Below are positions 22,133-31,670 of a stretch of 64,000 bases of DNA, one piece after another. Location: the NCBI GenBank assembly GCA_963513935.1, contig OY740768.1:14243993-14307992 (forward strand). The letters run 5' to 3'. Each line of letters starts with the position of its first letter. Position 1 is the first letter of the stretch. This DNA is from Aphrophora alni (taxonomy: Eukaryota > Arthropoda > Insecta > Hemiptera > Aphrophoridae). A program made the position numbers and the translations under genes. Below the pieces are notes generated by a model. It did not search any database. It was not told where the DNA came from and saw only the letters and a program-made list of their open reading frames with translations.

Positions 22133-22526
22133 CTCCCATGTATGGGGAGTGGGGGGAACTTTTTCAGTTTTAAGTATGAATGTATGTTCTTTGTAAGATG
22201 GCAATGATATAGCTGTATCGAAATTTTGTACAATGATTGCCCACCGTTGTAGAACAATTTTCACGTAGAGTACCGTCGGGTTATTTGTCTTGTGGCTATC
22301 GATATTACTACAATCATCTCGAAACAACTCACGATCGATTCTTAACCTCGGGCTGCACTCGTTCTGATTGCATATAATCAGCTGATTGTTTATGGTACGG
22401 AACAATACAAAGGGTGGGCCGTGCTTCCTGTTCCTCTTTACTGAGTAATTGCAACTCTAGGCTTCTAATACCGTTCACTTTGTTTGTGTTTCTCCTTCCT
22501 TTATAATCACAAGTCTTGTGTTTGAT
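22133..22526 (-). other. Overlapping minus-strand open frames ending at a strong donor site
   Basis: One minus frame is open from 22526 to 22329 and includes LELQLLSKEEQEARPTLC. A second is open from about 22405 and reads PTPHTWE up to a consensus donor CATGGGAG|GTAAGT at 22133. The exon end would be phase 0, which does not fit the phase-1 entry needed by the exon at 17124-17170, so it is not placed in that gene model. It could be an exon of a separate transcript, a frameshifted relic, or chance. No family is recognised. Confidence 0.25.
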
Positions 22527-23344
22527 TTATTTAATTCTGAAGTTATTAGCTATATAACTGTAGATAATATATCCCTGTATGTCCTGTCTTAACATTTCGC
22601 CTCTGTGTTGGTTGCGCACATAGCCTGTCACTGGGCCTTTTTAACCTTTTTCTAAACAAACGGAGCTTTAGAAATAGATGAGATATTGAGACTAAATTTA
22701 ATCTTTTACCAGTATGATAAACCATAGCTACGTTTTCAAATAATGGCCATTTAAAATTGTTATTATGTAGAACAGAAAATTTACAAAGGTACAAACGACA
22801 AGATATTTTCCTTTTTTCTTACAAATATGCAAATGAATTTATTTTTATTTTACGTCAAAATAACCAAATAATCGGTAAAAGTATAAATAAAATGCCTACA
22901 ATGGTACCAGTTGTGTATATATGGGACAACGTCTATGGTACCAGTTATTATTGGTTAAATCTTATAAAAAAATGAGACTATTTAAAAATTTATCAATAAG
23001 TATTTGTTTGGTTTTTATCGATAACGCGGTTTCCTTTGGTCTACAATATAAATGAAGATATCTTTTGTTTTTTCAAACCACAGCTGTTTTATTATTGCTT
23101 GAAAAGTTGTTATCTTCTCTTGACAATCAGAAATGCACGAATGACAGTTTGGTGGTTTACAGCGGTGCACGGGGAAGAATACAGTAAGAGAGCTCGGGCA
23201 TGTGAAATGGCTTGTTTCTTTTAAAACTATAGATGGCTTAAAATTCGAGTAACGTGTGGTCGCATATCGAGTTCTCTTCGCTGTAATTGTAGTCAAAGAT
23301 GGTGTTTTATTATACATTTTACAAAAAATATTATGTCCTTGTTG
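22527..23344. other. Non-coding stretch, unrecognised
   Basis: The minus-strand frame 23374-23015 starts inside element A (its first residues come from the conserved gatgatgaccgagag end), so its annotated start is not real. The rest shows no motif. Confidence 0.35.
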
Positions 23345-23590
23345 GTTAAAGGTGAAAGATCTCTCGGTCATCATCGCCTCGTAAAAGAAGAGAACATTAC
23401 ATATAGATCTCCTTAAATCGAATAATGTAATAGCTTCAGGGCGTGGTAATGATCTGGTAGGACAGATGACAGAGAGTGATCTAATCTAAGATTACATCAA
23501 AAGAGGTGTAGATACAGCTAAAGTCCCTCGGGATTGCCACGCCCGTAGTCACTGTAAGTAATCCCCTTAAGGGGGGGATTATATCTAAGT
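23345..23590 (+). repeat. Element A copy, near full length
   Basis: It runs from gttaaaggtgaaagatctct (23345-23364), then cggtcatcatcgcctcgtaa, through gatctaatctaagattacat, to tcgggattgccacgcccgta, then gtcactgtaagtaatcccct. The order of blocks matches copies at 39508-39755, 51297-51480 and, reversed, 26570-26812 and 63100-63352. Between outer blocks the middle is variable. Confidence 0.75.
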
Positions 23591-25049
23591 AAGGGTCAAA
23601 TTATTATTAATAAATTTTGAGAAAATCTTTCATTTTTGTTTTTAATTACCTTCATATTTCATGTAATAAACAAAACGTAATAAATATTGGAGACTTGCTT
23701 GAAATATGTTATTAAATTTCATCAAAATTACTCTACACGTTTGCAACGTGGGTGATTGCACAGACCAACATTAAACTATAAGCAGGCAAACAAACACAAT
23801 TAAAAAAAAAACACGTTTTTGAGGTAGGTAAATCGAAATAGATATATAAACTAATATCGAAACCAAAATTTACAAACTCTAAATAAGGGTTGACTTCAAA
23901 TGAAAATATTCAGTTAAAGCCATTTATCAAGTACGGCGCTACTTATGCAATAACACACACAACGTAAGTATCGCTTTTACAAAAACAACGCCTGAAATTA
24001 TTAGGCAACCTAACCTAACCTAACGATATTAGAGTAGTTATGTTCTAAGGATCTTTACTTTGTATTCTTTGAACCGATGATGACCGAAAGGTTTTTCGCC
24101 TTTAAACAACAAGGAAAAACTACAATACGTGGGTATGTTTTAGAAATGTGACATCACACGTGACATTAAATAAAAGGGTACGTTTCTTACCATTGTATTT
24201 GCCACTCTCGACTTTTGGCTGTCGGGTCTCTGACGGAACAAAATGCTGCATAAGAAGTACGATTATTTGTAACTGTGATACGCTTAAAAATAAAGTAATT
24301 AAAAATCTTTTAAAATCCGTTTATCATAAAATCTCGACATTCTAGTTTTGTTTTAACAACTCAGAATACTTTCTCTATCTGATTGACTCTAATGAAATAG
24401 TATTGTGTTATAAGAAAGTAAATTGGTTAGTTAGAAGAGTGTGTCAAGCGTGCCGACTAGATCATAGCATTGATCAATCATTAACGTAAGATATAATTAC
24501 AAGACCCCGTTATGCTCTGTCTGTTACTGCCATCAACATACCGTCTTTCTCCCAAGTGCATTAGATATATATGGCATTACAACTTCTTGTTACAACAAAT
24601 TCCGTTGTTTCTTTAGTTTATCTGTTTTTAACGTACTCTGAAGCAAGCTTGGAATTTTGTAATTAAAAGACCCGCATATTAGAAGAATACTCAGAAAAGT
24701 ATATTATAAAAATATACGAGATAAAACTAAATGGGTGGAAAGAAAATATGGTCGCTGTTTTGGAAAGTCTAATATCTCAAAGACAGACCAAGCGATGTGG
24801 GTAATATTTTGTTGAAAATGGATAATTTAGGGGTGAGATCTACCACGGGAATACAACATCAGAATGATGATGAAGGTGTGTGTGTTACAATGCCTAGAAG
24901 ATCACAATTATTTTAAGGCTGTATACACCTATCCGCCATCTTGGATTCGATGTAGATAAGGCGACAACAGATTACTCGATATGCTACTGTGAAGATAAGA
25001 GATTAATACGAATGTGATTTTGTTTTTAATTTTAAAATAAATTTACCCT
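23591..25049. other. AT-rich stretch with a short CCTAA tract and an element A end
   Basis: aacctaacctaacctaacg lies at 24008-24026, three telomere-type CCTAA units. 24075-24118 carries the reversed terminal block of element A (gatgatgaccgaaaggtttt, then tcgcctttaaacaacaagg). The plus-strand frame 24148-24345 has no recognisable motif. Confidence 0.5.
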
Positions 25050-25200
25050 TAAGGGCTCACAATAGTGAGTACGGGCGTGGAAATCCCGAGGGACACAAGC
25101 TGGTTCTACATATTTTTCATGTAGTCTTGTGTTAGATCCCTCTCTTTCTTTTATTTAGTTGATTATGACCAAGAGTCTTATTGCCTTTAAAACAAGAAGA
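25050..25200 (-). repeat. Element A copy, shortened
   Basis: Reversed orientation. It reads cccttaagggctcacaatag + tgagtacgggcgtggaaatc, then a short hairpin (ctacat...atgtag) at 25107-25126, then gattatgaccaagagtctta and an A-rich end (aaacaagaagaaataaag). The middle section is deleted compared with 26570-26812. Confidence 0.7.
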
Positions 25201-25289
25201 AATAAAGGGTGTTTTATAAATAAATTTTACAATTGTTATGTACTATATTGAAGATATTAAAAATGTATCATCTCATTTGGAATTTACAG

Positions 25290-25292
<3 letters not shown>

Positions 25293-25329
<37 letters not shown>
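25293..25329. repeat. (AT)n microsatellite
   Basis: An alternating AT run of about 37 bp. Confidence 0.95.
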
Positions 25330-25330
<1 letters not shown>

Positions 25331-26569
25331 TGTATATATTAGTTCCAATAAGATAGGAAAAATATGGTAAAAAATGTGTTCTATATTGAAATCATGTTCT
25401 AACTGAAGTTACACATATAGATCTTGTATCATCAGGGTAGGGTAGTGATGTTTCTGTTCTCTCCTGCCGTACATATGATATTTCTTATGGCAATACTCAT
25501 TTAAATTTAGATACATTATTAAGAAAGCTAGAATTTATACACATACATTTTCATAGAAAGTTGAAAATAATTACAGCGATAAATTGTTTTCAATTACTTC
25601 AGTTTAAAGTAGTGATTTCATTTCTAATATAAACATCATTAGGTAATGTTGACAATTTAAAATTTGTATTTTCTACAAATGATAGTTTCTTATGTTTATA
25701 AAAATCTCCTCGAATTACAGTTCGATAAAAAGTGTTAAATTGCTAGGTATCGTCACGATATTGGATACTCCTAAATGCAAACCGTTGTGCCAAACATAAC
25801 GTAATTTAAAATTACTTTTTTCGAGTATATTGTGTGTGTGATGATAAATCATGACCGCAGTCCTGAACTAATTTTTAACTGATAACTAGGAAATCAGCAT
25901 TAGAGGGACGACGAAAAGTACTTTTATTTTCGTAGGGTTTAGTTTTTTATCCGGTTATGTGAGGAAGTTACTGTTTTGCTTGTGTACTGTTTAGTCAGTT
26001 AGATAGAAGAGGATTTAATAATACTTACTATGTGGCACAATAAGGGTCTAGGACCTGATATATGGGTTTTTAATTAAGTGCTGTGTGGTTATCAGATCGA
26101 GTTTCCGTCCGTATAATTACATCCTTTTTAACCAGACTTTAGATCCTTAATTTTTCTTATCATGTTGGTTCAACACTTCTTCCTCTGATCTTTTAATTGT
26201 TTGTACAAGTTACGAAATACTTAACATTATTACACTGTTAATAAAAATGAATAGCCCAGAATCCTTACGTGATAATACAACACACGTGGATCCATGCTCA
26301 CATCGCCAATTAATTGGCAGCACTGATTAAATTTGTATTATCCAACCACACATATCGTTCTTGAGTATCGGGCGGCACGAAAAGTTTACATGAAAGGGCT
26401 CTTAATGGTGAGCACTATTCAAACGATAAAATAGCTTCATGTTGCAACACCTACAAAATTACTTTCAATTTAAGTTGCAATATGCAACAGATAAATTTCT
26501 ATAAAATTCCAGTTTATAATAATTACTTCGGAATCTCTCACGTCAAGTAAGGGCCCAAGGTATTTGACC
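25330..26569. other. AT-rich stretch, probably intronic
   Basis: It includes the second copy of the 4700-4860 repeat at 25620-25735. Otherwise no recognisable feature. Confidence 0.4.
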
Positions 26570-26812
26570 AACTACCCCCTCAGGGGTTCACTACCGTGAG
26601 TACAGGTATGGTAATTCCGAAGCACTCTAGCTGGATCTACACCTTTTAAAACTTAGTATTAGGTTAGGTTAGGTTAGGTTAGGTCAGGTCTCTTCTGACC
26701 AACTATTCTTCGCTTCCGATAGTAGAATACTCTCGAGGACTAGATGTCTCTATTTTATGTTTTTTTATAATGCGATGATGACCAAGAGGTTTTTCACTTA
26801 AAAAAAAAAAAA
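26570..26812 (-). repeat. Element A copy containing five TTAGG units
   Basis: Reversed orientation, near full length: cctcaggggttcactaccgt, then gagtacaggtatggtaattc, then ctagctggatctacacc, and finally gcgatgatgaccaagaggtt with an A-rich end (aaaaaaaacaagaaaaag). A run of five TTAGG units lies at 26660-26684, where other copies have the gggttagatccc block, so the tract may have grown from the ggttaga word inside the element. Confidence 0.75.
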
Positions 26813-26934
26813 CAAGAAAAAGTACCAACCAGTAGCTCCTCTTGGGAGGTTTAATAGTATGTTATTTCAAATTCCATGTAATCAACAATTATTACTAATA
26901 AATAAACAATTTTCCAAGACATGCTTTCACTTAC

Positions 26935-27049
26935 CTTCTCTATAAATGTCGGAACTTCTACAAATCACCGTAGTTATGTCATCATCATCTTCGTCGTCAA
27001 TGCCATCGTCTGTATTCAATGACGTTATAGTGTCACTAAGTTGATCCAT
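26935..27049 (-). CDS. First coding exon of an unrecognised minus-strand gene
   Basis: The minus strand from ATG at 27049-27047 reads MDQLSDTITSLNTDDGIDDE, continues with an Asp run and TTVICRSSDIYRE, and stops at a near-perfect donor AGAAG|GTAAGTG (exon end 26935). It is 38 codons plus one base. Codon use is more GC-rich and far more acidic than chance frames in this window. The leader upstream carries CpG-containing motifs. The N-terminus is a disordered acidic segment with no signal peptide or membrane segment visible. The next exon with matching phase is at 17124-17170. I do not recognise the protein; candidates would be any protein with an acidic cytosolic N-terminal tail. Confidence 0.65.
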
Positions 27050-27180
27050 TACAACTGCTCATGCGCAAACACAACATGCTACAAACGAGAACACTGAGCA
27101 TCATTCTGCGCATCTGCAACACGCGACATTGCCAAACACTCACTACAACACATTAGTCAACAATACAAGGAACACAAAAT
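27050..27180 (-). promoter_or_regulatory. Candidate promoter/5' leader of the minus-strand gene
   Basis: A local CpG-containing patch immediately upstream of the exon 1 ATG. On the minus strand it contains GTCGCGTGTTGCAGATGCGCAG and TTTGCGCATGAGCAG. Both resemble NRF1-type GCGCATGCGC sites with mismatches. An arthropod initiator-like TCAGT places its A at 27095, 46 nt before the ATG. No TATA box is seen. The motifs are visible; the start site is inferred. Confidence 0.4.
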
Positions 27181-27649
27181 CAAATAAAATATAATTACTG
27201 TATATTACAAATTAAAAATATACAAACTAAAGAGACTATCTCGTTCCCTGTGCTCATTAAAAGGTTGACGTTCCCTTGATGCCAAGTTATAATTTTTATT
27301 TTTTCACATATACATAGTTCAGAGAAAGTTATCAAGTTACGCTTATGATCCAAGACATATATCCGTTTGAAAAAGTCTAAAATGGCGTTAAGAAAAATGA
27401 AAAAGTTATTAAAAAATCTGAAAAAATTTCAGAAATGTGTAAAATCATGGACAAGTTGATTATAGATCAAAGTATAAGTCTATGAATTTAACGGGGAAAA
27501 TGTTGAAATTTTTCTGGAATATATCCCATAAAATGTGATTTTATTCAAGCTAAAAATGTTGAACTAATATTTTTGTTTGATTTAAACTTAATCCATATGA
27601 GCGTGGAAAATTATATTATACATTTTTCAGGTAAGCTATTTTTTCACTC
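27181..27649. other. AT-rich intergenic stretch
   Basis: It lies between the candidate promoter and the Jockey-type insertion. No features recognised. Confidence 0.4.
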
Positions 27650-29785
27650 ATTGATATGCAAACATTGATATGCAGTAGAACCAACTGGCAATACTTTAGA
27701 AAATTCCTCAATGACAATATAAAACTCCTAGCAGAGATCAAAACCCCATACCAACTGGAAGACGAAACCGAACGGTTGATAGAGAACATACAACAAGCAG
27801 CATGGGAAAGTACACCGGCTCGGCAAACGAAAAGAAACAATGACATATACTATCCTGTTGAAGTCAAACAAATGGTAGATCTGAAACGGAGAGCCCGAAA
27901 AAAATGGCAAATTAATCGTACCCCTGAAAACAAAACCAGACTCAACAATTTAACAAATAAACTCAAGGAATTAATAAAGGAGGTTAAAAACAAAACAATT
28001 AATAAATACCTAGAAAACCTAACAGCTGACAAAGACACCGACTACTCCCTATGGCGTGCCATTAAGGGAATTAAGAGACCTGTAGTGCAAATACCACCAG
28101 TTAAAATAAACGAACAGGCCTGGGCTCGAAGTGCAAATGAAAAGGCTGAGCTTTTTGCAGAGCATCTGGAACAAATATTCCGTCCGCTTCCCAAGCAAAC
28201 GGCAAATGAACACCTACCAAAAGTAAACAAAATAGATAAACAAGAAATCATACCAGTAACACTAAAGGAATTAAAAAATGAAATTAAACATAACTTACAT
28301 CCTAAAAAAGCTCCAGGTTATGATCTGATTACAGGGCAAATAGTTAAAGAACTTCCGGAAAAAGCCTTGAGGAAACTACTGTCCATTGTTAATGCAGCAT
28401 TTAGGTTACAGTATGTTCCTAATCAATGGAAGGTAGCAGAAGTCATCATGTTACCTAAGCCGGGTAAACCACTTCATGAGGTAACCTCATACAGTCCAAT
28501 CTCATTACTGCCAATACTATCCAAAATCTTCGAGAAACTCCTTCTTAAAAGACTTAAGGTTATTATAGAAGATAGGAAGCTCATACCTGCACATCAGTTC
28601 GGTTTTCGGGCAAAACACTCGACCATTGAGCAGGTTCACAGAGTGGTGGAGATAGTAGAGGAAGCTATGGAGAGGAAACAGATCTGCTCGGGCGTATTTC
28701 TCGACGTAGCGCAGGCGTTCGACGGAGTCTGGCACTGTGGGCTGGAACATAAACTGGAACGGGACTTGCCGGAGCAGTTCTACAGAATTATGAAGTCATA
28801 CCTTCGTGAGAGACACTTTCGTGTTAGATATGAACATGACTACTCACAAATTAAAACAATCAAAGCAGGAGTACCCCAGGGAAGTGTCCTTGGCCCTGTA
28901 CTGTACCTTCTGTACACCAGAGATATACCAGTTAATGGAAATTCCACAGTGGCGACTTTTGCCGACGATACAGCAATTCTAACAGTTGGTGACAACATTT
29001 TAGAAGCCACAGAGAAATTACAGAATGCTACCAACGCAGTAAGTCAATGGACAAAAAATTGGAGACTAAAGCTCAATGAATCAAAATCTGTTCATATTAA
29101 TTTTACCAATAGAAGATATGAACCAGCACCAATAACATTAAATGAAAGGAAGATAACATACGTAAACAGTGCAAAGTATCTCGGGATGACACTCGATGCA
29201 AAGCTCAGATGGAAGGAGCATGTAAAAAAGAAAAAAGTTGAGCTAAAGCTCAAATTCAATAAAATGTATTGGCTTTTTGGAAGGAATTCCGAACTGTCAA
29301 TAAGCAACAAAACACTATTGTACAAGCAAGTTCTAAGACCAATATGGACCTATGGTGCACCACTCTGGGGATGTACAAAGAAAAGCAACAGTAGCATAAT
29401 ACAAGTTTTCCAAAATAAAGTATTGAGAATGATTGTCAACGCCCCATGGTATGTGAGGAATGACAACATACATAAGGACCTAGGCATTGAGCCTGTTGAG
29501 GAAGTCATCAAGAGGCTCTCTGTTAAGCATCGTCGCAGGCTAGAGCAGCACAAGAATACAGAGATTGTCCAATTGCTGCACCGCAGTGACAACATCACAA
29601 GAAGGCTGAAAAGGACCAAGCCAATGGACCTCACTAGGCAGTAACCACATTGGGACCAGCCGTCGGACTGCACCCCAGCACACAGCGAACACATATGATA
29701 AAGGAAAATTGCTAGATGAGGCATGCCTCAGTTGTAATAAAAAAAAAATTAAAAAAAAAAAAAAAAAAAAAAATTGATATGCAAA
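27650..29785 (+). mobile_element. 5'-truncated Jockey-type non-LTR retrotransposon
   Basis: Perfect 13-bp target duplications ATTGATATGCAAA lie at 27650-27662 and 29773-29785. Between them are the C-terminal part of ORF2, a ~95-bp 3' untranslated region (29645-29737) and an A-rich tail (29739-29773, interrupted once by TT). The endonuclease domain and ORF1 are absent, which is normal for incomplete reverse transcription. Just inside the 5' boundary an extra ATTGATATGCA (27664-27674) repeats the target, so the 5' junction is unusual. The intact frame, exact duplications and long tail point to a recent insertion. Confidence 0.92.
27656..29644 (+). CDS. Reverse transcriptase part of Jockey-type ORF2 (N-terminally truncated)
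   Basis: 662 codons without interruption. Known role of the family: target-primed reverse transcription of LINE RNA into the genome. Visible motifs: KPGKPLHEVTSYSPISLLP (the usual YRPISLL with R changed to S); HQFGFRAKHST; RT motif A FLDVAQAFD at residues 348-356, with catalytic Asp350; motif B AGVPQGSVLGP at 404-414; catalytic FADD at 435-438; then SAKYLGMTLDAKLRWKEHV. The first residues MQTLIC are encoded by target-site sequence, not by the element; element-derived sequence begins about SRTNWQYF, the linker after the missing endonuclease domain. The catalytic Asp residues are intact. With no endonuclease and no promoter of its own the copy is presumably not autonomous. There is no RNase H domain. 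Confidence 0.93.
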   Translation: MQTLICSRTNWQYFRKFLNDNIKLLAEIKTPYQLEDETERLIENIQQAAWESTPARQTKRNNDIYYPVEVKQMVDLKRRARKKWQINRTPENKTRLNNLTNKLKELIKEVKNKTINKYLENLTADKDTDYSLWRAIKGIKRPVVQIPPVKINEQAWARSANEKAELFAEHLEQIFRPLPKQTANEHLPKVNKIDKQEIIPVTLKELKNEIKHNLHPKKAPGYDLITGQIVKELPEKALRKLLSIVNAAFRLQYVPNQWKVAEVIMLPKPGKPLHEVTSYSPISLLPILSKIFEKLLLKRLKVIIEDRKLIPAHQFGFRAKHSTIEQVHRVVEIVEEAMERKQICSGVFLDVAQAFDGVWHCGLEHKLERDLPEQFYRIMKSYLRERHFRVRYEHDYSQIKTIKAGVPQGSVLGPVLYLLYTRDIPVNGNSTVATFADDTAILTVGDNILEATEKLQNATNAVSQWTKNWRLKLNESKSVHINFTNRRYEPAPITLNERKITYVNSAKYLGMTLDAKLRWKEHVKKKKVELKLKFNKMYWLFGRNSELSISNKTLLYKQVLRPIWTYGAPLWGCTKKSNSSIIQVFQNKVLRMIVNAPWYVRNDNIHKDLGIEPVEEVIKRLSVKHRRRLEQHKNTEIVQLLHRSDNITRRLKRTKPMDLTRQ

Positions 29786-30539
29786 ACTAAACGTGAACAG
29801 TTTTAGTGAATGAAAAACATTCGAGTGTCCTACTTGTTTTTAGTTTTGTCTTGCGTTATTATAAAGCAGTTTAATGTTTTATTTAATCCATGCTTAGGAA
29901 TTTCCGATTCTATTGCCTACTTAGGACTGAACTATAACGATTAATTTATGTGTTTGGATTTAATACGCAAACGAAATGCCAATTGGTCGAGTTAAGAACA
30001 GTAGCCTACTTCACTTAGCTTCCTCACAAAAACACTGAAGGAAAATATGGGAATCTTTTATGTCAGCGGATCAACCAAAGTATAAAGCCCAGCCGTCTGC
30101 CAGTAGCAATGCCAGCTGGAGTCAGTCAATGTCCGGTAATAAACTTATATTACTTTGTGCGTAACTCAAACTATATTTAAAATATAAACATTCAAAGGTC
30201 ATTAAACCCATTTATAAGTTTAATTACACCTCGTTGTAAAGTAAACGCAGGTGTAGAACTTAGTCTGGATTGAACAACTGTAGTTAAAATTAAATACAAA
30301 GCATGCAGTTTTTACCGTAATAAAACTTATTATTTAAATGTTTATTAGGGTTTATATGTGGTATTTTCACGACTTGTGTTTTTTTATATTTGTGGTTTGT
30401 ATTAAAAATGTTCACATTACACCAAAATTTTGATTGAATATTTACTTCAAAGTTTCACTTCAGTGGATCATTTCATCTCTTTAATAGCTCCCGATTCTTA
30501 GAATTGTGTTTTCTTTTTTTCTTCAGGAGCTGGGGCGAT
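29786..30539. other. Unannotated stretch with a weak promoter-like patch
   Basis: GTATAAAGCC (near 30080) is followed by ccagtagc about 20 bp later and gagTCAGTcaatg at 30118-30130, a TATA box with initiator-like words. A short frame starts at the ATG near 30109 (MPAGVSQCPVINLYYF) but soon stops. I cannot support a gene. Confidence 0.25.
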
Positions 30540-31670
30540 TATAGGGTTTCACGTTCCACCATACATTGAGGTCCTTATTGATCTAGACGCGACCGGTTTC
30601 CACTCTATATTCTACCCGACTATCTTTTGAAGCCCGTGAGGACCAAGGGATTAGCACCTCTAAAATAAACTACGTCCACAAATTCGTAACCGGTTTCCAC
30701 TCTATATTCTACCCGACTATCTTTTAAAACCCGTGAGGACCAAGGGATTAACACCTCTAAAATAAACTACGTCCACAAATTCGTAACCGGTTTCCACTCT
30801 ATATTCTACCCGACTATCTTTTAAAACCCGTGAGGACCAAGGGATTAGCACCTCTAAAATAAACTACGTCCACAAATTCGTAACCGGTTTCCACTCTATA
30901 TTCTACCCGACTATCTTTTAAAACCCGTGAGGACCAAGGGATTAGCACCTCTAAAATAAACTACGTCCACAAATTCGTAACCGGTTTCCACTCTATATTC
31001 TACCCGACTATCTTTTAAAACCCGTGAGGACCAAGGGATTAGCACCTCTAAAATAAACTACGTCCACAAATTCGTAACCGGTTTCCACTCTATATTCTAC
31101 CCGACTATCTTTTAAAACCCGTGAGGACCAAGGGATTAGCACCTCTAAAATAAACTACGTCCACAAATTCGTAACCGGTTTCCACTCTATATTCTACCCG
31201 ACTATCTTTTAAAACCCGTGAGGACCAAGGGATTAGCACCTCTAAAATAAACTACGTCCACAAATTCGTAATCGGTTTCCACTCTATATTCTACCCGACT
31301 ATCTTTTGAGCCCGTGAGGACCAAGGGATTTTCACCTCTAAAGTAAGCTACGTCCACAAATGAGTAACAGAATTTGTTCTTCACAAAGGCCTCCCTCTAC
31401 TCTCCATTGAGTCCTTTATTGATATAGACGTGACCGGTTTCCACTCCATATTCTACCCGACTATATTTTGAAGCCCGTGAGGACCAAGGGATCAGCACCT
31501 CTAAAATAAACAAATGCGTAACAGAATTCGTTCTTCACAAAGGTCTTCCTCCACTCTCCATTGATATCTTTATTGATCTTGAAGCAACCAGCTCCCATCT
31601 AGTATTCTACCCTAGGTTCCTAAGTAGCCCGTGAGGTGGTCATGAGACCAGCAACTTTAAAATCATCAAG
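30540..31670. repeat. Tandem array of 97-bp short units flanked by ~160-bp long units
   Basis: Eight units start at exact 97-bp steps with accggtttccactctatatt (30592, 30689, 30786, 30883, 30980, 31077, 31174, 31271). The last of these is a 162-bp unit; a 155-bp unit follows at 31433 and a diverged partial one at about 31588. Long units carry an extra ~65 bp (agaatttgttcttcacaaag ... attgatatagacgtg), also found left of the array at 30546-30591. The centre is nearly uniform and the edges are diverged, as expected for unequal exchange. A minus-strand frame within the array (31384-31202) is not a gene. Confidence 0.95.

Noticed and set aside
23015..23374. 119-codon minus-strand frame
   Set aside because: Its first residues come from the conserved end of element A, so the start is not genuine; no motif downstream.
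30075..30180. TATA box plus initiator-like words and a short ATG frame
   Set aside because: Spacing is loose and the frame stops after about 23 codons; retained only as a note in the stretch entry.
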